Source: Limosilactobacillus secaliphilus (GTDB taxonomy: Bacteria; Bacillota; Bacilli; Lactobacillales; Lactobacillaceae). Taken from it: a stretch of 64,000 nt of DNA. Shown piece by piece: positions 26,110 to 35,483 of this stretch. The stretch spans positions 445,472 through 509,471 of the forward strand of contig NZ_JQBW01000010.1 in the NCBI RefSeq assembly GCF_001437055.1, read 5' to 3'. Within the stretch, counting starts at the first letter, position 1, and each line of letters starts with the position of its first letter. The notes under the pieces are model-generated. The model saw only the letters and a list, made by a program, of their open reading frames with translations, was not told the DNA's origin and did not search any database. The translations under genes were made by a program, and so were the position numbers.

Positions 26110-27333
26110 TTATTTTGCGTGATGAGTACGACGAGCAATACAAATGATCAATGCGATGACTAACAAGCCAATTCCGTAAACCAGGAATGGGGCGGCCAAG
26201 CCAAAACCACTCATTGGTGCGTGCATCAGGTGGTTAGTCCATTCGGCAATCGTTGGTGAGAAGAAGGCACCAAAGTTAAAGCCGATCAAAACCATTGAAG
26301 TTACCAATGGCTGGCGCTTGGCCGGTGCCAAATCCGGCAGCAGGTTAAAAATCAATGGCGAAACCAGCTGAAGTGGGAAGCCGATCAGCAACAGACCAAT
26401 GACCAGCAGCCAGAATTGATCGCCGGCAAAGTAGAATAAGAAGTTTGATAAGGCCATCAAACCTAAGCCCAGGTAAACCGTGCCAAAGCCCAAACGTTTT
26501 TGAATCGAGCCATAGAACAAACCACCCAGCGTGGCCCCAATCAGCATTAATGATAAGAAGTTGGATGAACCGGTGTAGTTGGCACCGTTGATGGTAACGG
26601 CCAAGCCAGGGAAACGGTTTTCCATTCCGACATAGTCAACCACTAATAGGAAGGCAAACAAAACCAGTAAGTAGACCACCGGACTTGTTTTCTTGATCGG
26701 GTCTTCCTCAAAGTCTTCCACCGTTTCGTCGACATCTTCCTCGACCTCTTTTTCAGCGGCCGGACTCTTTGCATCGTCTGGTACCCGGACACCAAAGAAG
26801 ACCAGGGCAACGAACGCTAAGATGTAAACCAAGAATGATGCGTGCCAGCCAGCCACACTCAGCAATAGACCAGCGATGAACAAGGTGGTTGCTTGACCGA
26901 TTTGTTCGGCAGCGGCCCGCCAACCAAGCATCTGAGCCCGGGTGGTACCTTCATACCAAACTGAAATCATTGAAATGGCCTGTGAGTTGTACAAACCAAA
27001 TCCGGCCCCCAACAGCAGCCGTGACCCTAAAATGATCGGGAAGCTGTGGATAGGGAAGAATGGTACCAACCCCATGACACCAACAACCGTGACCCCTGCC
27101 ATGATCATCTTCTTGTCAGAAATGTGGAACCACCGCTGTAAAAATGGTGATAAAACCACAAAGATCATTACGGCAAATGATGGCGTGGTGGCCATGTATT
27201 CCGACTGCGTCTGCGTGATCGCGAGTGATGCTTTTAATTGGGGCAAAGCACTCTGGACCGCATAAGCACTCGTTAACATGAATGAAACCGACAAGAAAGC
27301 CAGTTTCGTAATTATTGAATTCTTATTCTGCAT
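26110..27333 (-). CDS. MFS transporter, probable partner of sucrose phosphorylase
   Basis: 407 residues with two bundles of about six membrane helices separated by an acidic cytoplasmic loop (KEVEEDVDETVEDFEEDP, near 195-215). It is a major facilitator family member, yet not a close match to classical drug-efflux or LacY signatures. The substrate is inferred from cotranscription with gtfA: sucrose or a related sugar. GAGG precedes the ATG. The promoter and operator upstream match those of the dehydrogenase at 37259. Confidence 0.85.
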   Translation of the reverse strand: MQNKNSIITKLAFLSVSFMLTSAYAVQSALPQLKASLAITQTQSEYMATTPSFAVMIFVVLSPFLQRWFHISDKKMIMAGVTVVGVMGLVPFFPIHSFPIILGSRLLLGAGFGLYNSQAISMISVWYEGTTRAQMLGWRAAAEQIGQATTLFIAGLLLSVAGWHASFLVYILAFVALVFFGVRVPDDAKSPAAEKEVEEDVDETVEDFEEDPIKKTSPVVYLLVLFAFLLVVDYVGMENRFPGLAVTINGANYTGSSNFLSLMLIGATLGGLFYGSIQKRLGFGTVYLGLGLMALSNFLFYFAGDQFWLLVIGLLLIGFPLQLVSPLIFNLLPDLAPAKRQPLVTSMVLIGFNFGAFFSPTIAEWTNHLMHAPMSGFGLAAPFLVYGIGLLVIALIICIARRTHHAK

Positions 27334-27400
27334 AACTAAAACCTCAAATAACTTAGAAACAAATTCTCCAGACTGACGGCAGCGCCTTCAATCGGATAAA

Positions 27401-27439
27401 AATTTATCATTTAAAACGCAAATTGTCAAACGTTTATCA
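27401..27439 (-). promoter_or_regulatory. Promoter and LacI-type operator of the MFS-gtfA operon
   Basis: On the minus strand TTGACA (27424-27429), 17 bases, TAAATT (27401-27406). The -35 lies within TGATAAACGTTTGACA (27424-27439), a LacI-type palindrome with AAACGTTT core. The same 16-mer overlaps the -35 at 38339-38354. Confidence 0.78.
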
Positions 27440-27731
27440 AAATTTCTTGTAACATTTTTGATGCGCTTTCAAATAGCTTAATTGCAGCTTTTGACTCTGT
27501 TAGACACAAACTGATCATCAGTCATGTTTTGGGTTCAAAAAGCAACAGTTTGTGGCCTCTTTTCAACCTATTAATCAATTGAAAATAATTGGGCGATTTT
27601 TGATAAAAATCTTTGCACCGAAATGTAAACAATGATAGTTTTGAATTGTTTAAGATCTTACGAAATTATTAAGATCGTTAAAATTTTGCAACTATTTAAT
27701 CAAGCAATTAATTACGAAGGAGTTATGTACA
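27440..27731. other. AT-rich intergenic region between the sugar operon and the LysM gene
   Basis: No reading frame of interest. It holds a weak cre-like TGAAAGCGCATCA on the minus strand (about 27458-27471), a pair of TAAGATC direct repeats (about 27652-27676) upstream of the LysM gene, and that gene's ribosome binding site GAAGGAG near 27716. I could not place a confident promoter for the LysM gene. Confidence 0.5.
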
Positions 27732-29705
27732 ATGTTGAATAATCCATCAAATTCAACCATGCATTACAAAATGTACAAGAGTGGCCGCAAGTGGATGTTT
27801 GCCAGTCTCTGTGCCTTAACCCTCTTCACAGCAGGTATGACAACCGCCCATGCTGATGCAGCTAACCAGCAGGGTAACCGTCAGAAGTTAGGGACGGAAA
27901 ATAACAGTTCTGACAGCTCGCAGCCAACTGTTTTGAAACCTACTGAAAGCAACAGTAATAACGCCAGTGCCAGTGCCGCAAACAGTGCACAGGCAACCGT
28001 TGCCACTGTTGCATTTACCAGTGACAGTCAATCAACTACGAGCGCTGCTTCCGACAGCAATTCAAGTGCAAACAGTGCTTCACAGGCCAGTGCTGCATCC
28101 GCTGCTAACACTTCAGCTGCCAGCGCAACTAACACCAGCAAGGTAACGACCTTAGTTGGCAAGCACGCGGTGGTTAGTTTTGCTGCCACTACCGCATCAA
28201 CTCAGGTTAACTTGAACAACCTGCACTTCAGCAACGACGCTCATTCACAGCAGTTTATTGAAAGCGTTGCTCAAGGCGCCATCAATGGTTGGAAAGAATA
28301 TCGGGTACTGCCATCCGTTACGGTTGCCCAAGCCATTCTGGAAAGTGGCTGGGGTCGTTCAACCCTTTCCACTCAAGCCCACAACCTGTTTGGGATTAAG
28401 GGTTCCTACAATGGTCAATACGTTAATATGCCAACTTCAGAATGGTACGGTGGCCGTTACGTAACCATTAACGACAACTTCCGGGCTTATCCAAACAACT
28501 CCGCTTCGGTTGAAGACCACGGTCGTTTCTTATACGTCAACAGCCGTTACCACAACCTTTTAGGCGACACCAACTATGCCAGTGTCACTGCTAAGTTACA
28601 TGCCGATGGTTATGCTACCGCTCCTAACTACGCATCATCACTGAACAGCTTGATTCAGATGTACAACCTGACGCAGTTGGATCACATCGCTTTGTCCGGT
28701 TCGACCGCAATCCTGCCAGACCAAAACAATGGCAGCAACGGCACTGTTAACAGCAATTCATCCAACTACTACACTGTACAAAGTGGTGATACTTTATCCG
28801 GTATTGCCAGTGCTTACAACACCAGCGTGGCTACTTTGGCCAACATTAACGGTTTGAATGATCCAAACCGCATTTACGTCGGTCAACGTTTGTTAGTTCG
28901 GACCGAAAATAGTCAACCTGCTCCGGCTCCAACTCCTGCACCAGCCCCAGCACCAAGCAACACCACTAACAACAATGCTAATGGTACCTACACCGTTCAA
29001 AGCGGTGACACCCTATCCAGCATTGCTAGTCGCTTCGGTATTTCTTGGGAGACTCTGGCTCAGATCAACCACTTGAGCAATCCAAACCTGATCTTTGCTG
29101 GTCAAGTATTGAAATTAAGCAATACCAGCAACACAAGTCAGCCAAGCAGTTCCACCCACTCAAACCCAACACCAACGGCTCCTGCTGGTGTCAACACCTA
29201 CACCGTTCAAAGCGGTGACACCTTATCCGGAATCGCTGGCCGGTTTGGTACCAGTTACGAATCACTGGCTAGCATCAACCACATCAGCAATCCAAATCGC
29301 ATTTATGTTGGTCAAGTGTTGCAGCTGAATAGCCAAGGCCGGGTTAACTACAACTCAAGCAGTCAGGTTAGCCACACAAATACTGGTTCTTACACCGTTA
29401 AGAGTGGCGATACGCTGTCAGGCATTGCCAGTCAATACGGCACCAGCTACGAAGCATTGGCCCAATTAAATGGCATCAGCAATCCAAACGAAATTTATGT
29501 CGGCCAAGTTCTGCGTCTGGGCGGTTCAAGCAACAGTTACACCAGTTATAGCAACCGTTCCAACGGTCAAAGCTACACCGTCCAAAGCGGCGACACCTTG
29601 TCTGGAATTGCTGCCCGTTATGGTTTGGACTGGACTAGTTTAGCCGCCAAGAACGGTCTGCAAAGTCCATACACCATTTACGTTGGTCAACACATTTCCC
29701 TGTAA
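27732..29705 (+). CDS. Secreted N-acetylglucosaminidase with five LysM domains
   Basis: 657 residues. The N-terminus has a KMYKSGRKW signal (KxYKxGKxW type, Arg for the second Gly-flanking Lys) ending near AHADA. A Ser/Ala/Asn-rich region (about 40-155) precedes a GH73 glucosaminidase domain (about 170-325) with [12 protein letters not shown] carrying the catalytic Glu. Five LysM repeats follow, starting near 346, 418, 489, 553 and 613, each with [13 protein letters not shown] and NPNxIYVGQ, joined by Pro/Ser/Asn-rich linkers. It should bind peptidoglycan through LysM and cleave glycan strands during cell separation or wall turnover. GAAGGAG precedes the ATG. Confidence 0.94.
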   Translation: MLNNPSNSTMHYKMYKSGRKWMFASLCALTLFTAGMTTAHADAANQQGNRQKLGTENNSSDSSQPTVLKPTESNSNNASASAANSAQATVATVAFTSDSQSTTSAASDSNSSANSASQASAASAANTSAASATNTSKVTTLVGKHAVVSFAATTASTQVNLNNLHFSNDAHSQQFIESVAQGAINGWKEYRVLPSVTVAQAILESGWGRSTLSTQAHNLFGIKGSYNGQYVNMPTSEWYGGRYVTINDNFRAYPNNSASVEDHGRFLYVNSRYHNLLGDTNYASVTAKLHADGYATAPNYASSLNSLIQMYNLTQLDHIALSGSTAILPDQNNGSNGTVNSNSSNYYTVQSGDTLSGIASAYNTSVATLANINGLNDPNRIYVGQRLLVRTENSQPAPAPTPAPAPAPSNTTNNNANGTYTVQSGDTLSSIASRFGISWETLAQINHLSNPNLIFAGQVLKLSNTSNTSQPSSSTHSNPTPTAPAGVNTYTVQSGDTLSGIAGRFGTSYESLASINHISNPNRIYVGQVLQLNSQGRVNYNSSSQVSHTNTGSYTVKSGDTLSGIASQYGTSYEALAQLNGISNPNEIYVGQVLRLGGSSNSYTSYSNRSNGQSYTVQSGDTLSGIAARYGLDWTSLAAKNGLQSPYTIYVGQHISL

Positions 29706-29730
29706 TTAATTTTTACAAAGCAAAGAAAAT

Positions 29731-29767
29731 AAGCCGCCAGTAGTGATGGAATGCTGGCGGCTTTTTC
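29731..29767 (+). terminator. Terminator of the LysM glucosaminidase gene
   Basis: AAGCCGCCAG (29731-29740) pairs with CTGGCGGCTT (29754-29763), followed by TTTCTT. Confidence 0.85.
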
Positions 29768-29792
29768 TTGTCGACTTTTAATCAAGCTTTCT

Positions 29793-29821
29793 TTGAAATG
29801 CCGAAAACGGTAGCTTATAAT
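29793..29821 (+). promoter_or_regulatory. Promoter of the ArsR-family gene
   Basis: TTGAAA (29793-29798), 17 bases, TATAAT (29816-29821), 33 bases before the ATG. Confidence 0.75.
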
Positions 29822-29854
29822 TTAACTAGTTACTTTTCAAGAAGGTGCGTCGGC

Positions 29855-30166
29855 ATGATTCAATACCAGCTTTCAAACTTGGATGAGTTGAACTCCGTGA
29901 GCAACCTGTTCAAAGTTTTGGGGCATCCCAAACGGCTGCAACTCCTCTACTTATTAATTCAAAACTCGATGACGGTGTCGCAGATTTCACATAGTTTAAA
30001 TTGGGAGCAGTCTGCCGTTTCACACCAATTACAACTGTTGCGCAAACAGCATTTTGTAACTGCCGTCAGACATGGCAAACAGGTCGTTTACCGCCTCGAT
30101 AACCCGGTCGTGATGACTTTAATTGCGGATGCTGTTAATAGCCTTAAAAACGATCATATGGCCTAA
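29855..30166 (+). CDS. ArsR/SmtB-family transcriptional regulator
   Basis: 103 residues from the ATG at 29855 (GAAGGTG upstream); a longer frame from 29768 would overlap the promoter. Winged-helix core: LFKVLGHPKRLQLLYLLIQN, recognition helix QSAVSHQLQLLRKQHFV, wing VRHGKQVVYRL. The alpha3 metal motif ELCVCDL is absent, and the C-terminal helix lacks the His pairs of Zn sensors of the CzrA type. Ligand and targets are unknown; the gene ends at a terminator. Confidence 0.88.
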   Translation: MIQYQLSNLDELNSVSNLFKVLGHPKRLQLLYLLIQNSMTVSQISHSLNWEQSAVSHQLQLLRKQHFVTAVRHGKQVVYRLDNPVVMTLIADAVNSLKNDHMA

Positions 30167-30185
30167 TAAAGGCATGGTCACTAAC

Positions 30186-30220
30186 AAAAAAGGTCCCAGT
30201 CTAACACTGGGACCTTTTTT
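30186..30220. terminator. Bidirectional terminator
   Basis: 15-bp perfect stem (30186-30200 with 30206-30220), 5-base loop, between convergent genes. Confidence 0.9.
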
Positions 30221-30233
30221 ATGTTTAGGCAGC

Positions 30234-30473
30234 TTACTTAACTGCCAACTGGAATTGTTCTTGATGGTTAACTACATCCACCTTAACCTGTTGACCATTA
30301 TGCAGTGTGTGTAAATCAACCCAAAAACTGGGATGCGCGTGATCGGCAAATGCGAAGTTCACTACCGGCTGGCTCCCCATCTTTTGAACTTCAGCTTCAC
30401 CGCGACTCAAATCAGAACAGCGAAAATCTTCTGGATGTTTAGCGACACCCGCGTGTACATATACTGTGACCAT
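30234..30473 (-). CDS. Small hypothetical protein, 79 residues
   Basis: The ATG follows GGAGG by about 9 bases. The sequence (MVTVYVHAGVAKHPEDFRCSDLSR...) is soluble, His-rich and probably beta-strand-rich. I do not recognise it. It stands alone between a terminator and argR. Confidence 0.6.
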   Translation of the reverse strand: MVTVYVHAGVAKHPEDFRCSDLSRGEAEVQKMGSQPVVNFAFADHAHPSFWVDLHTLHNGQQVKVDVVNHQEQFQLAVK

Positions 30474-30542
30474 TGTCTAACGCCTCCATTAGTTATGATA
30501 ACACTAATTTAGGCGCACCGAACTTTATTTACCAACTTTATT

Positions 30543-31007
30543 TTAGTTTATATCCATATGATCCTTAACTAGCTTGTTCACCACGTTGGCACTCTCGTTG
30601 GTTTTACTAATGGTGATCAACGTGTCATTGCCGGCCAGGGTACCCACAATGTCAGTCAAGTCGCTATCATCCAAGAGTCCGGCCAAGACGGTGGCAAAGC
30701 TTGAATTAGGAGTGGTTTTAATGACGTTCATAAACTGCACCACCGTTGCTGAAACAACGTTGCTACGGATGGCATCGTAAAGGCGCTGGTGTTGATCGGC
30801 AGTATCCACCTGCAATTGTTTGTAGAAAGTTACGCCACGACTATCACTAGCTTTCACAATGTTTAAGGCGTGAATGTCCCGCGAAACAGTGGCCTGGGTT
30901 GCGACTACGCCCTGTTCCTTTAAAAGGCCTAATAGCTGTTCCTGGGTCGTGATTTGATTTTCGTTAACCAGCTTTAAAATCAGCTGGCGCCGTTCTTTAT
31001 GGTTCAT
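30543..31007 (-). CDS. argR: Arginine repressor ArgR
   Basis: 154 residues from the ATG at 31007 (AGAGGAA upstream). The N-terminal winged helix includes TQATVSRDIHALNIVKA with the SRD motif; the C-terminal domain ends VGTLAGNDTLITI, the arginine-binding and hexamer motif. The usual Asp-Asp pair there reads Asn-Asp. It regulates arginine synthesis or catabolism as a hexamer. An amino-acid permease lies upstream on the same strand, beyond a terminator. Lactobacilli often have two argR-type genes. Confidence 0.92.
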   Translation of the reverse strand: MNHKERRQLILKLVNENQITTQEQLLGLLKEQGVVATQATVSRDIHALNIVKASDSRGVTFYKQLQVDTADQHQRLYDAIRSNVVSATVVQFMNVIKTTPNSSFATVLAGLLDDSDLTDIVGTLAGNDTLITISKTNESANVVNKLVKDHMDIN

Positions 31008-31097
31008 ATTGGTTCCTCTTTGCATATTCATTCATTTTAGTTAATATTAACCCATTATTTGAGGAAACAAAAGCTTTTTATGCGTGCTGCAATTATA

Positions 31098-31143
31098 AAA
31101 AAGCGCCATGACCCGCTTTAATAATGGCGAGTGATGACGCTTC
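31098..31143 (-). terminator. Terminator of the amino-acid permease gene
   Basis: On the minus strand an AAGCGTCAT...ATGGCGCTT hairpin (arms about 31101-31112 and 31131-31142) is followed by TTTTTT. An alternative inner pairing CGCCAT/ATGGCG is possible. Confidence 0.7.
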
Positions 31144-31164
31144 ATGACGTTCATTTATTGATAA

Positions 31165-32604
31165 CTATTCTTTTTTGCTCTTTCGCTTACTCAATGCGGA
31201 GTGACTAATACCATATACAAAGTAAATCACTAATCCGATCAAGAACCAGACACCGGCATAGATCTTAGCGTCACTGCTTAAGCCAATGAAGACCATCAAG
31301 GAAGCCAGGAAGCCAAGAATCGGCATTACTGGGTACATTGGCATCTTGAAAGCAGGATCAGGAATATCTTTACCTTCACGCTGCCGCAATGCGTAGATAC
31401 CTAACGAAACAAACATGAATGAGATCAACGTTCCGGCCGAAACCAGTTGTGACAAGAATGCGAATGGCAGGAAGGCAACGATCACAACAGCCACGATCGT
31501 TAAGACAGCGAGGGCCCGGTTAGGACGGTTCTCTTTGTCCAGTTTACCAACCCACTTTGGCAGCATTCCGTCACGACCGAAGGAGTAAATCAACCGGGAA
31601 CCCGCTAAGGTCATACCGATCAGAGCGGTAAACATCCCGATAACGGCAATGGTTTGTACGACAATGGCAACACCAGGGTGACCGATTGCCCGCAAAGCAA
31701 AGCCAACTGGTTCAGCAGAGTTGATGTAACGCTTGTAAGGCATAACCCCAATCAGCACGAAACTAACCAGAACAAACAGGGTTACGGCAATCAACAGTGA
31801 GCCTAAAATCCCCCGTGGCATGGTCTTTTCCGGTTCCACAGCTTCAGCGGAGTTGGCAGCGATGGAGTCAAAGCCGATGTAGGACAGGAAAATCATTGAA
31901 ACACCGGCATAGATCCCTTGCCAGCCCCCAAAGGCACCATCCGCAGTTGCTTGATACTTTGGCACAAACGGGATGAAGTTAGCCTTCTTAACGGCAAACA
32001 GACCGACAACTACAAACAACAGGATGGCAAACACCTTCAAAACCACAAGCAGGTTTTCTACCCGGGCAGCGTTGCTTACCCCACGGGAAATCAACAGTGA
32101 TACAGCAATGATGACAATCACTGCTACCAAGTCCATGACCCCGCCATTGGTTCCAAACGTGTTGGACAACGAGTTAGGTAATTGCCAGCCAAATTGAGCA
32201 ATTAAAGCCCGGAAGTTCGCTGAGAGCCCAGAGCCAACAAAGGCCAGCGCAATAAAGTATTCCGCCAATAGGGCCCAACCAGCAATCCAACCAAAGAATT
32301 CACCAAAGATAACGTTGATCCAAGAATAAGCTGAACCAGCGAAAGGCATGGCCGCAGCCATTTCGGCGTATGCAAAAGCGACCAGGCCGGCAACGATAGC
32401 GGCTAAGACGAAAGAAATCATCACCGCTGGGCCGGCATGCCGTGCAGCCACTTCACCGGGCAGGGTAAAAATGGAAGCCGACACGATCGTTCCAACACCT
32501 AATCCCAAAAAGTCGCGCACCCGTAACGTTCGTGCTAGATGGGCGTCCTTTATCTGATACGTTTTTGGATCTTCTTTCAGCGAGATTCGTTTCCAAAGAT
32601 TCAT
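31165..32604 (-). CDS. APC-family amino acid permease (cationic amino acid transporter-like)
   Basis: 479 residues with about 12 membrane helices and the APC helix-1 motif LGLGVGTIVSASIFTLPG. It closely resembles the YfnA/CAT group of lactic acid bacteria, which import amino acids by proton symport. The substrate is not readable from sequence. Neighbouring argR makes a basic amino acid attractive, but the two genes are separated by a terminator. GGGGAAG precedes the ATG. Confidence 0.9.
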   Translation of the reverse strand: MNLWKRISLKEDPKTYQIKDAHLARTLRVRDFLGLGVGTIVSASIFTLPGEVAARHAGPAVMISFVLAAIVAGLVAFAYAEMAAAMPFAGSAYSWINVIFGEFFGWIAGWALLAEYFIALAFVGSGLSANFRALIAQFGWQLPNSLSNTFGTNGGVMDLVAVIVIIAVSLLISRGVSNAARVENLLVVLKVFAILLFVVVGLFAVKKANFIPFVPKYQATADGAFGGWQGIYAGVSMIFLSYIGFDSIAANSAEAVEPEKTMPRGILGSLLIAVTLFVLVSFVLIGVMPYKRYINSAEPVGFALRAIGHPGVAIVVQTIAVIGMFTALIGMTLAGSRLIYSFGRDGMLPKWVGKLDKENRPNRALAVLTIVAVVIVAFLPFAFLSQLVSAGTLISFMFVSLGIYALRQREGKDIPDPAFKMPMYPVMPILGFLASLMVFIGLSSDAKIYAGVWFLIGLVIYFVYGISHSALSKRKSKKE

Positions 32605-32703
32605 AATTACTTCCCCATTTCTTGAGCACTGATAGTTTTAATGATATAACCATTAAATTTTTCTCATAATTCTACCATTAGTTTTCTAATTTCGCAACAA
32701 AAA

Positions 32704-32745
32704 AATGAGTTGTAACAAGGCTTATAGCTTTTATCACAACTCATT
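32704..32745 (-). terminator. Terminator of the TetR-ABC operon
   Basis: AATGAGTTGT (32704-32713) pairs with ACAACTCATT (32736-32745); on the minus strand a T-rich run follows. Confidence 0.75.
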
Positions 32746-32765
32746 TATTTATCAAAAATTATTTG

Positions 32766-34745
32766 TTATTCAGCCGCTAATGCATCAATCGGGTTCAGGT
32801 TGGCTGCCCGCCGTGATGGCAGTAAGGCCGCTAACCAGGCAATCAGCACCGCTGCTACGAAGGCAAAGATGACGTTGCCCATTGTCAATTGAATGATCTG
32901 GTACTTGATCAATGGGTAGAAGGCGTGGTTGATGCCTAACGTTGCCAGCAAGGTGATCAACAGGGCAAAGACAGCCCCGAACAGTCCGATCAAAATTGAT
33001 TCGGAGGTAAACAGCCGGCGTACGTCCTTCTTGCGTCCACCCAAAGCACGGAGGATACCGATTTCTTTAGTCCGTTCAGACACTGACATGTACATGGTGA
33101 CAATAATCATCAAAGCAGAAACCAGCAAACTGATTCCGGCCACCCCGGCAAGAATGTCAGAGGCTAGGTGAACGTAAGTGTTGATCCGCTTCAGCATGGA
33201 ACCAACGGTGATGGCCCCGAAGATTCGCTTGTTGTGCGCACCACGGACATTCTCGATCCGACTGGCAACTTGGTTAACCTCATCCAAGCTCCGAACCTTG
33301 ACGGAAACATTATTAACATCCGTTTCGGCATGCGCATCCTGCAAAGCTTGTTTAACGGACCGGTAATTCAAGTATGAACTGGCCCCGGTGCCGTCCATCA
33401 AACCGACCACTTTGTATTCAGCACTGACGGCAACCGGCTGCCCCTGCTTATTGACCCAGTTGAAGCGGATCGTCACCCGTTTGCCAACGGCTTGTTGGTA
33501 GTTCTTGGCGCCCATCAATGCTGCGGCTTCCTGCTTGCTCAGGATCATTTCACCCTGGTGCGGGATGTGGCCGTTTTTAATGCTGTTGGCACGTTGACCA
33601 TCCGACCAAGTGCTGATGCCGCTCCCCGCTTGCTGCTTATTCTTGTAGGAAAGCCGATATGCCGGCAGATAGTATGCTGGGGCCACTTGGCTGACGCCCT
33701 TGACCTTCTTTAATTGGTCCAACTGGCTATCGCTGATCAGCGACGCATGCGGGTTAGCGGCCATGTTGCGCATTGCCCCCATCAATTCCTCTTGGTTCAT
33801 CTTTTTACCTGTCGGATTCTTCATGACCTCTATCCATTGCGGGTTCACCATCGAATTGACCTGGTTGGCAATGTAGCCGTTGATACCGTTGCCCAAGCCG
33901 CTGAATAGCATCACAGCGAACAAACCAATGGCCACCCCGATCATGATCAACGAGTTACGGGCAAAGTTGTACATAAGGTGCTTGAACGACAAGCGATAAC
34001 TGTCCCTGGCTGGCAGTTTAACCGTTTCAATGTGGCTCGGATCGTCTGGTAATGGATAAGCCGGCTTCAACCGTTCATCACCACCGACCTGGCCGTTTTC
34101 CAAATGCACAATCCGGGTCCCATGATTGGCAACCGCCGCCGAGTGGGTCACCGCAATCACCAATTTGCCGTCCTTGGCAATCTGGTCCAGCAGTTCCAAT
34201 ACTTCCTGGGTGTTTTTGGAATCCAGTGCCCCCGTTGGCTCATCCGCAATGATGATTTGCGGATCAGAGGCTAGTGCCCGCGCGATCGCCACCCGTTGTT
34301 TCTGTCCACCAGACAACTGATTAGGGTGCTTATTCATCTGATCACTTAAGCCAACCTCTGCCAACAATTGCTGCGCGCGTGCCCTTTTCTGGGCCGCAGA
34401 CAGAGTAGTCATATCCAATGGCACCATAACGTTGTCCAACACCGTTAAATGGGCAATCAAATTGTAGGCTTGGTAAATGTGACCAACCGTTGCCCGCCGG
34501 TATTCATCCAACTGCTGTTCCTTCTGGTGGTCCAACAGTTGACCGTCTACGTAGACCTTACCTTTGAATTGACGATCCAAACCGCCGACGATGTTCATCA
34601 ACGTTGATTTCCCACCGCCGGATTCGCCCAGAATGGAGACGAATTCGCCACGCTCAAACTTTAAATTAATTCCCTTCAGTACCGGAAATTCATTATTTCC
34701 CAGGAAATAAGATTTTTGGATGTTCTGTAATTCTAAATATGCCAT
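32766..34745 (-). CDS. ABC transporter, fused ATPase and MacB/FtsX permease
   Basis: 659 residues from the ATG at 34745 (GAGAGG upstream). Residues 1-230 form an ATPase (Walker A GESGGGKST, signature LSGGQKQR, Walker [12 protein letters not shown]). A membrane helix near 270, a large extracellular MacB-like domain and three C-terminal FtsX helices follow. The layout is like MacB: a mechanotransmission system rather than a classical importer, often for peptide or antimicrobial export. It is the last gene of the TetR-controlled operon. Confidence 0.92.
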   Translation of the reverse strand: MAYLELQNIQKSYFLGNNEFPVLKGINLKFERGEFVSILGESGGGKSTLMNIVGGLDRQFKGKVYVDGQLLDHQKEQQLDEYRRATVGHIYQAYNLIAHLTVLDNVMVPLDMTTLSAAQKRARAQQLLAEVGLSDQMNKHPNQLSGGQKQRVAIARALASDPQIIIADEPTGALDSKNTQEVLELLDQIAKDGKLVIAVTHSAAVANHGTRIVHLENGQVGGDERLKPAYPLPDDPSHIETVKLPARDSYRLSFKHLMYNFARNSLIMIGVAIGLFAVMLFSGLGNGINGYIANQVNSMVNPQWIEVMKNPTGKKMNQEELMGAMRNMAANPHASLISDSQLDQLKKVKGVSQVAPAYYLPAYRLSYKNKQQAGSGISTWSDGQRANSIKNGHIPHQGEMILSKQEAAALMGAKNYQQAVGKRVTIRFNWVNKQGQPVAVSAEYKVVGLMDGTGASSYLNYRSVKQALQDAHAETDVNNVSVKVRSLDEVNQVASRIENVRGAHNKRIFGAITVGSMLKRINTYVHLASDILAGVAGISLLVSALMIIVTMYMSVSERTKEIGILRALGGRKKDVRRLFTSESILIGLFGAVFALLITLLATLGINHAFYPLIKYQIIQLTMGNVIFAFVAAVLIAWLAALLPSRRAANLNPIDALAAE

Positions 34746-34792
34746 TGGCCTCTCACTTTCTGCTATTAACTTCAATAGCGGCTATTTCCCGG

Positions 34793-35473
34793 TTACTTTT
34801 CCCGGCTTAGTTTTCCATCATTAATGTGGTAAATACGGTCAGCATGTTCTTTCAACCGTAAATCATGGGTCACGACGATCACCGTTTTGTGCCGTTGGTC
34901 GGCCAGCCGTTGCAATTCCTTACCTACAACGACTACTCGAGCACTGTCCAATGCCGCCGTTGGTTCGTCAGCCAACACAATGTCGGGATTGGTGTAGAGG
35001 GCCCGCGCAATGGCCACCCGCTGGTTCTGCCCACCGGATAGCTGGTCCGGGTATTGTGACCGTAGATCGGCAATCCCTAGTTCTTCCAATAATTCGGTCA
35101 GTTCATCGTCAGTCAGGTTGCCATTGGGCTTCACCTTTCTCACGAGTTCAAACTGCTCGTCGACATTCAGGTAAGGCAGGAGGTTGTATGACTGCAACAC
35201 AAAGCCGACCCGGTTCAACCGCAATTGGTCGCGTTCCTTGTTGTTCAGCTTGCTGATATCTTTGCCGGCCAACATCACTCGGCCGCTGCTTGGCTGACGC
35301 AGGCCACCGGCGATCGTTAGGAAGGTTGACTTGCCTGATCCTGATGGGCCCAAAATCAGCGTCAACTCTCCCGGATGGGCGCTGAAATTAATGTCTTGCA
35401 GTGCGTAGACTAGGCCGCGGCCGTGGCCGTAGTGTTTGTTAACATTAACTAATTTAATCGTTGCTTCTTCCAT
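34793..35473 (-). CDS. ABC transporter ATP-binding protein (LolD/MacB type)
   Basis: 226 residues from the ATG at 35473, preceded by AGGAGG. Walker A GPSGSGKST, signature LSGGQNQR and Walker B IVLADEPTAALD are intact. It pairs with the FtsX-type permease encoded 10 bases upstream. Confidence 0.93.
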   Translation of the reverse strand: MEEATIKLVNVNKHYGHGRGLVYALQDINFSAHPGELTLILGPSGSGKSTFLTIAGGLRQPSSGRVMLAGKDISKLNNKERDQLRLNRVGFVLQSYNLLPYLNVDEQFELVRKVKPNGNLTDDELTELLEELGIADLRSQYPDQLSGGQNQRVAIARALYTNPDIVLADEPTAALDSARVVVVGKELQRLADQRHKTVIVVTHDLRLKEHADRIYHINDGKLSREK

Positions 35474-35483
35474 GATGGCCCTC

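Noticed and set aside
27458-27471. cre site before the MFS-gtfA operon
   Set aside because: TGAAAGCGCATCA is one base short of the 14-base spacing and deviates in the 3' half; kept only as a remark.
29768-29854. Longer N-terminus for the ArsR-family protein
   Set aside because: It would span the TTGAAA-N17-TATAAT promoter and has no ribosome binding site.
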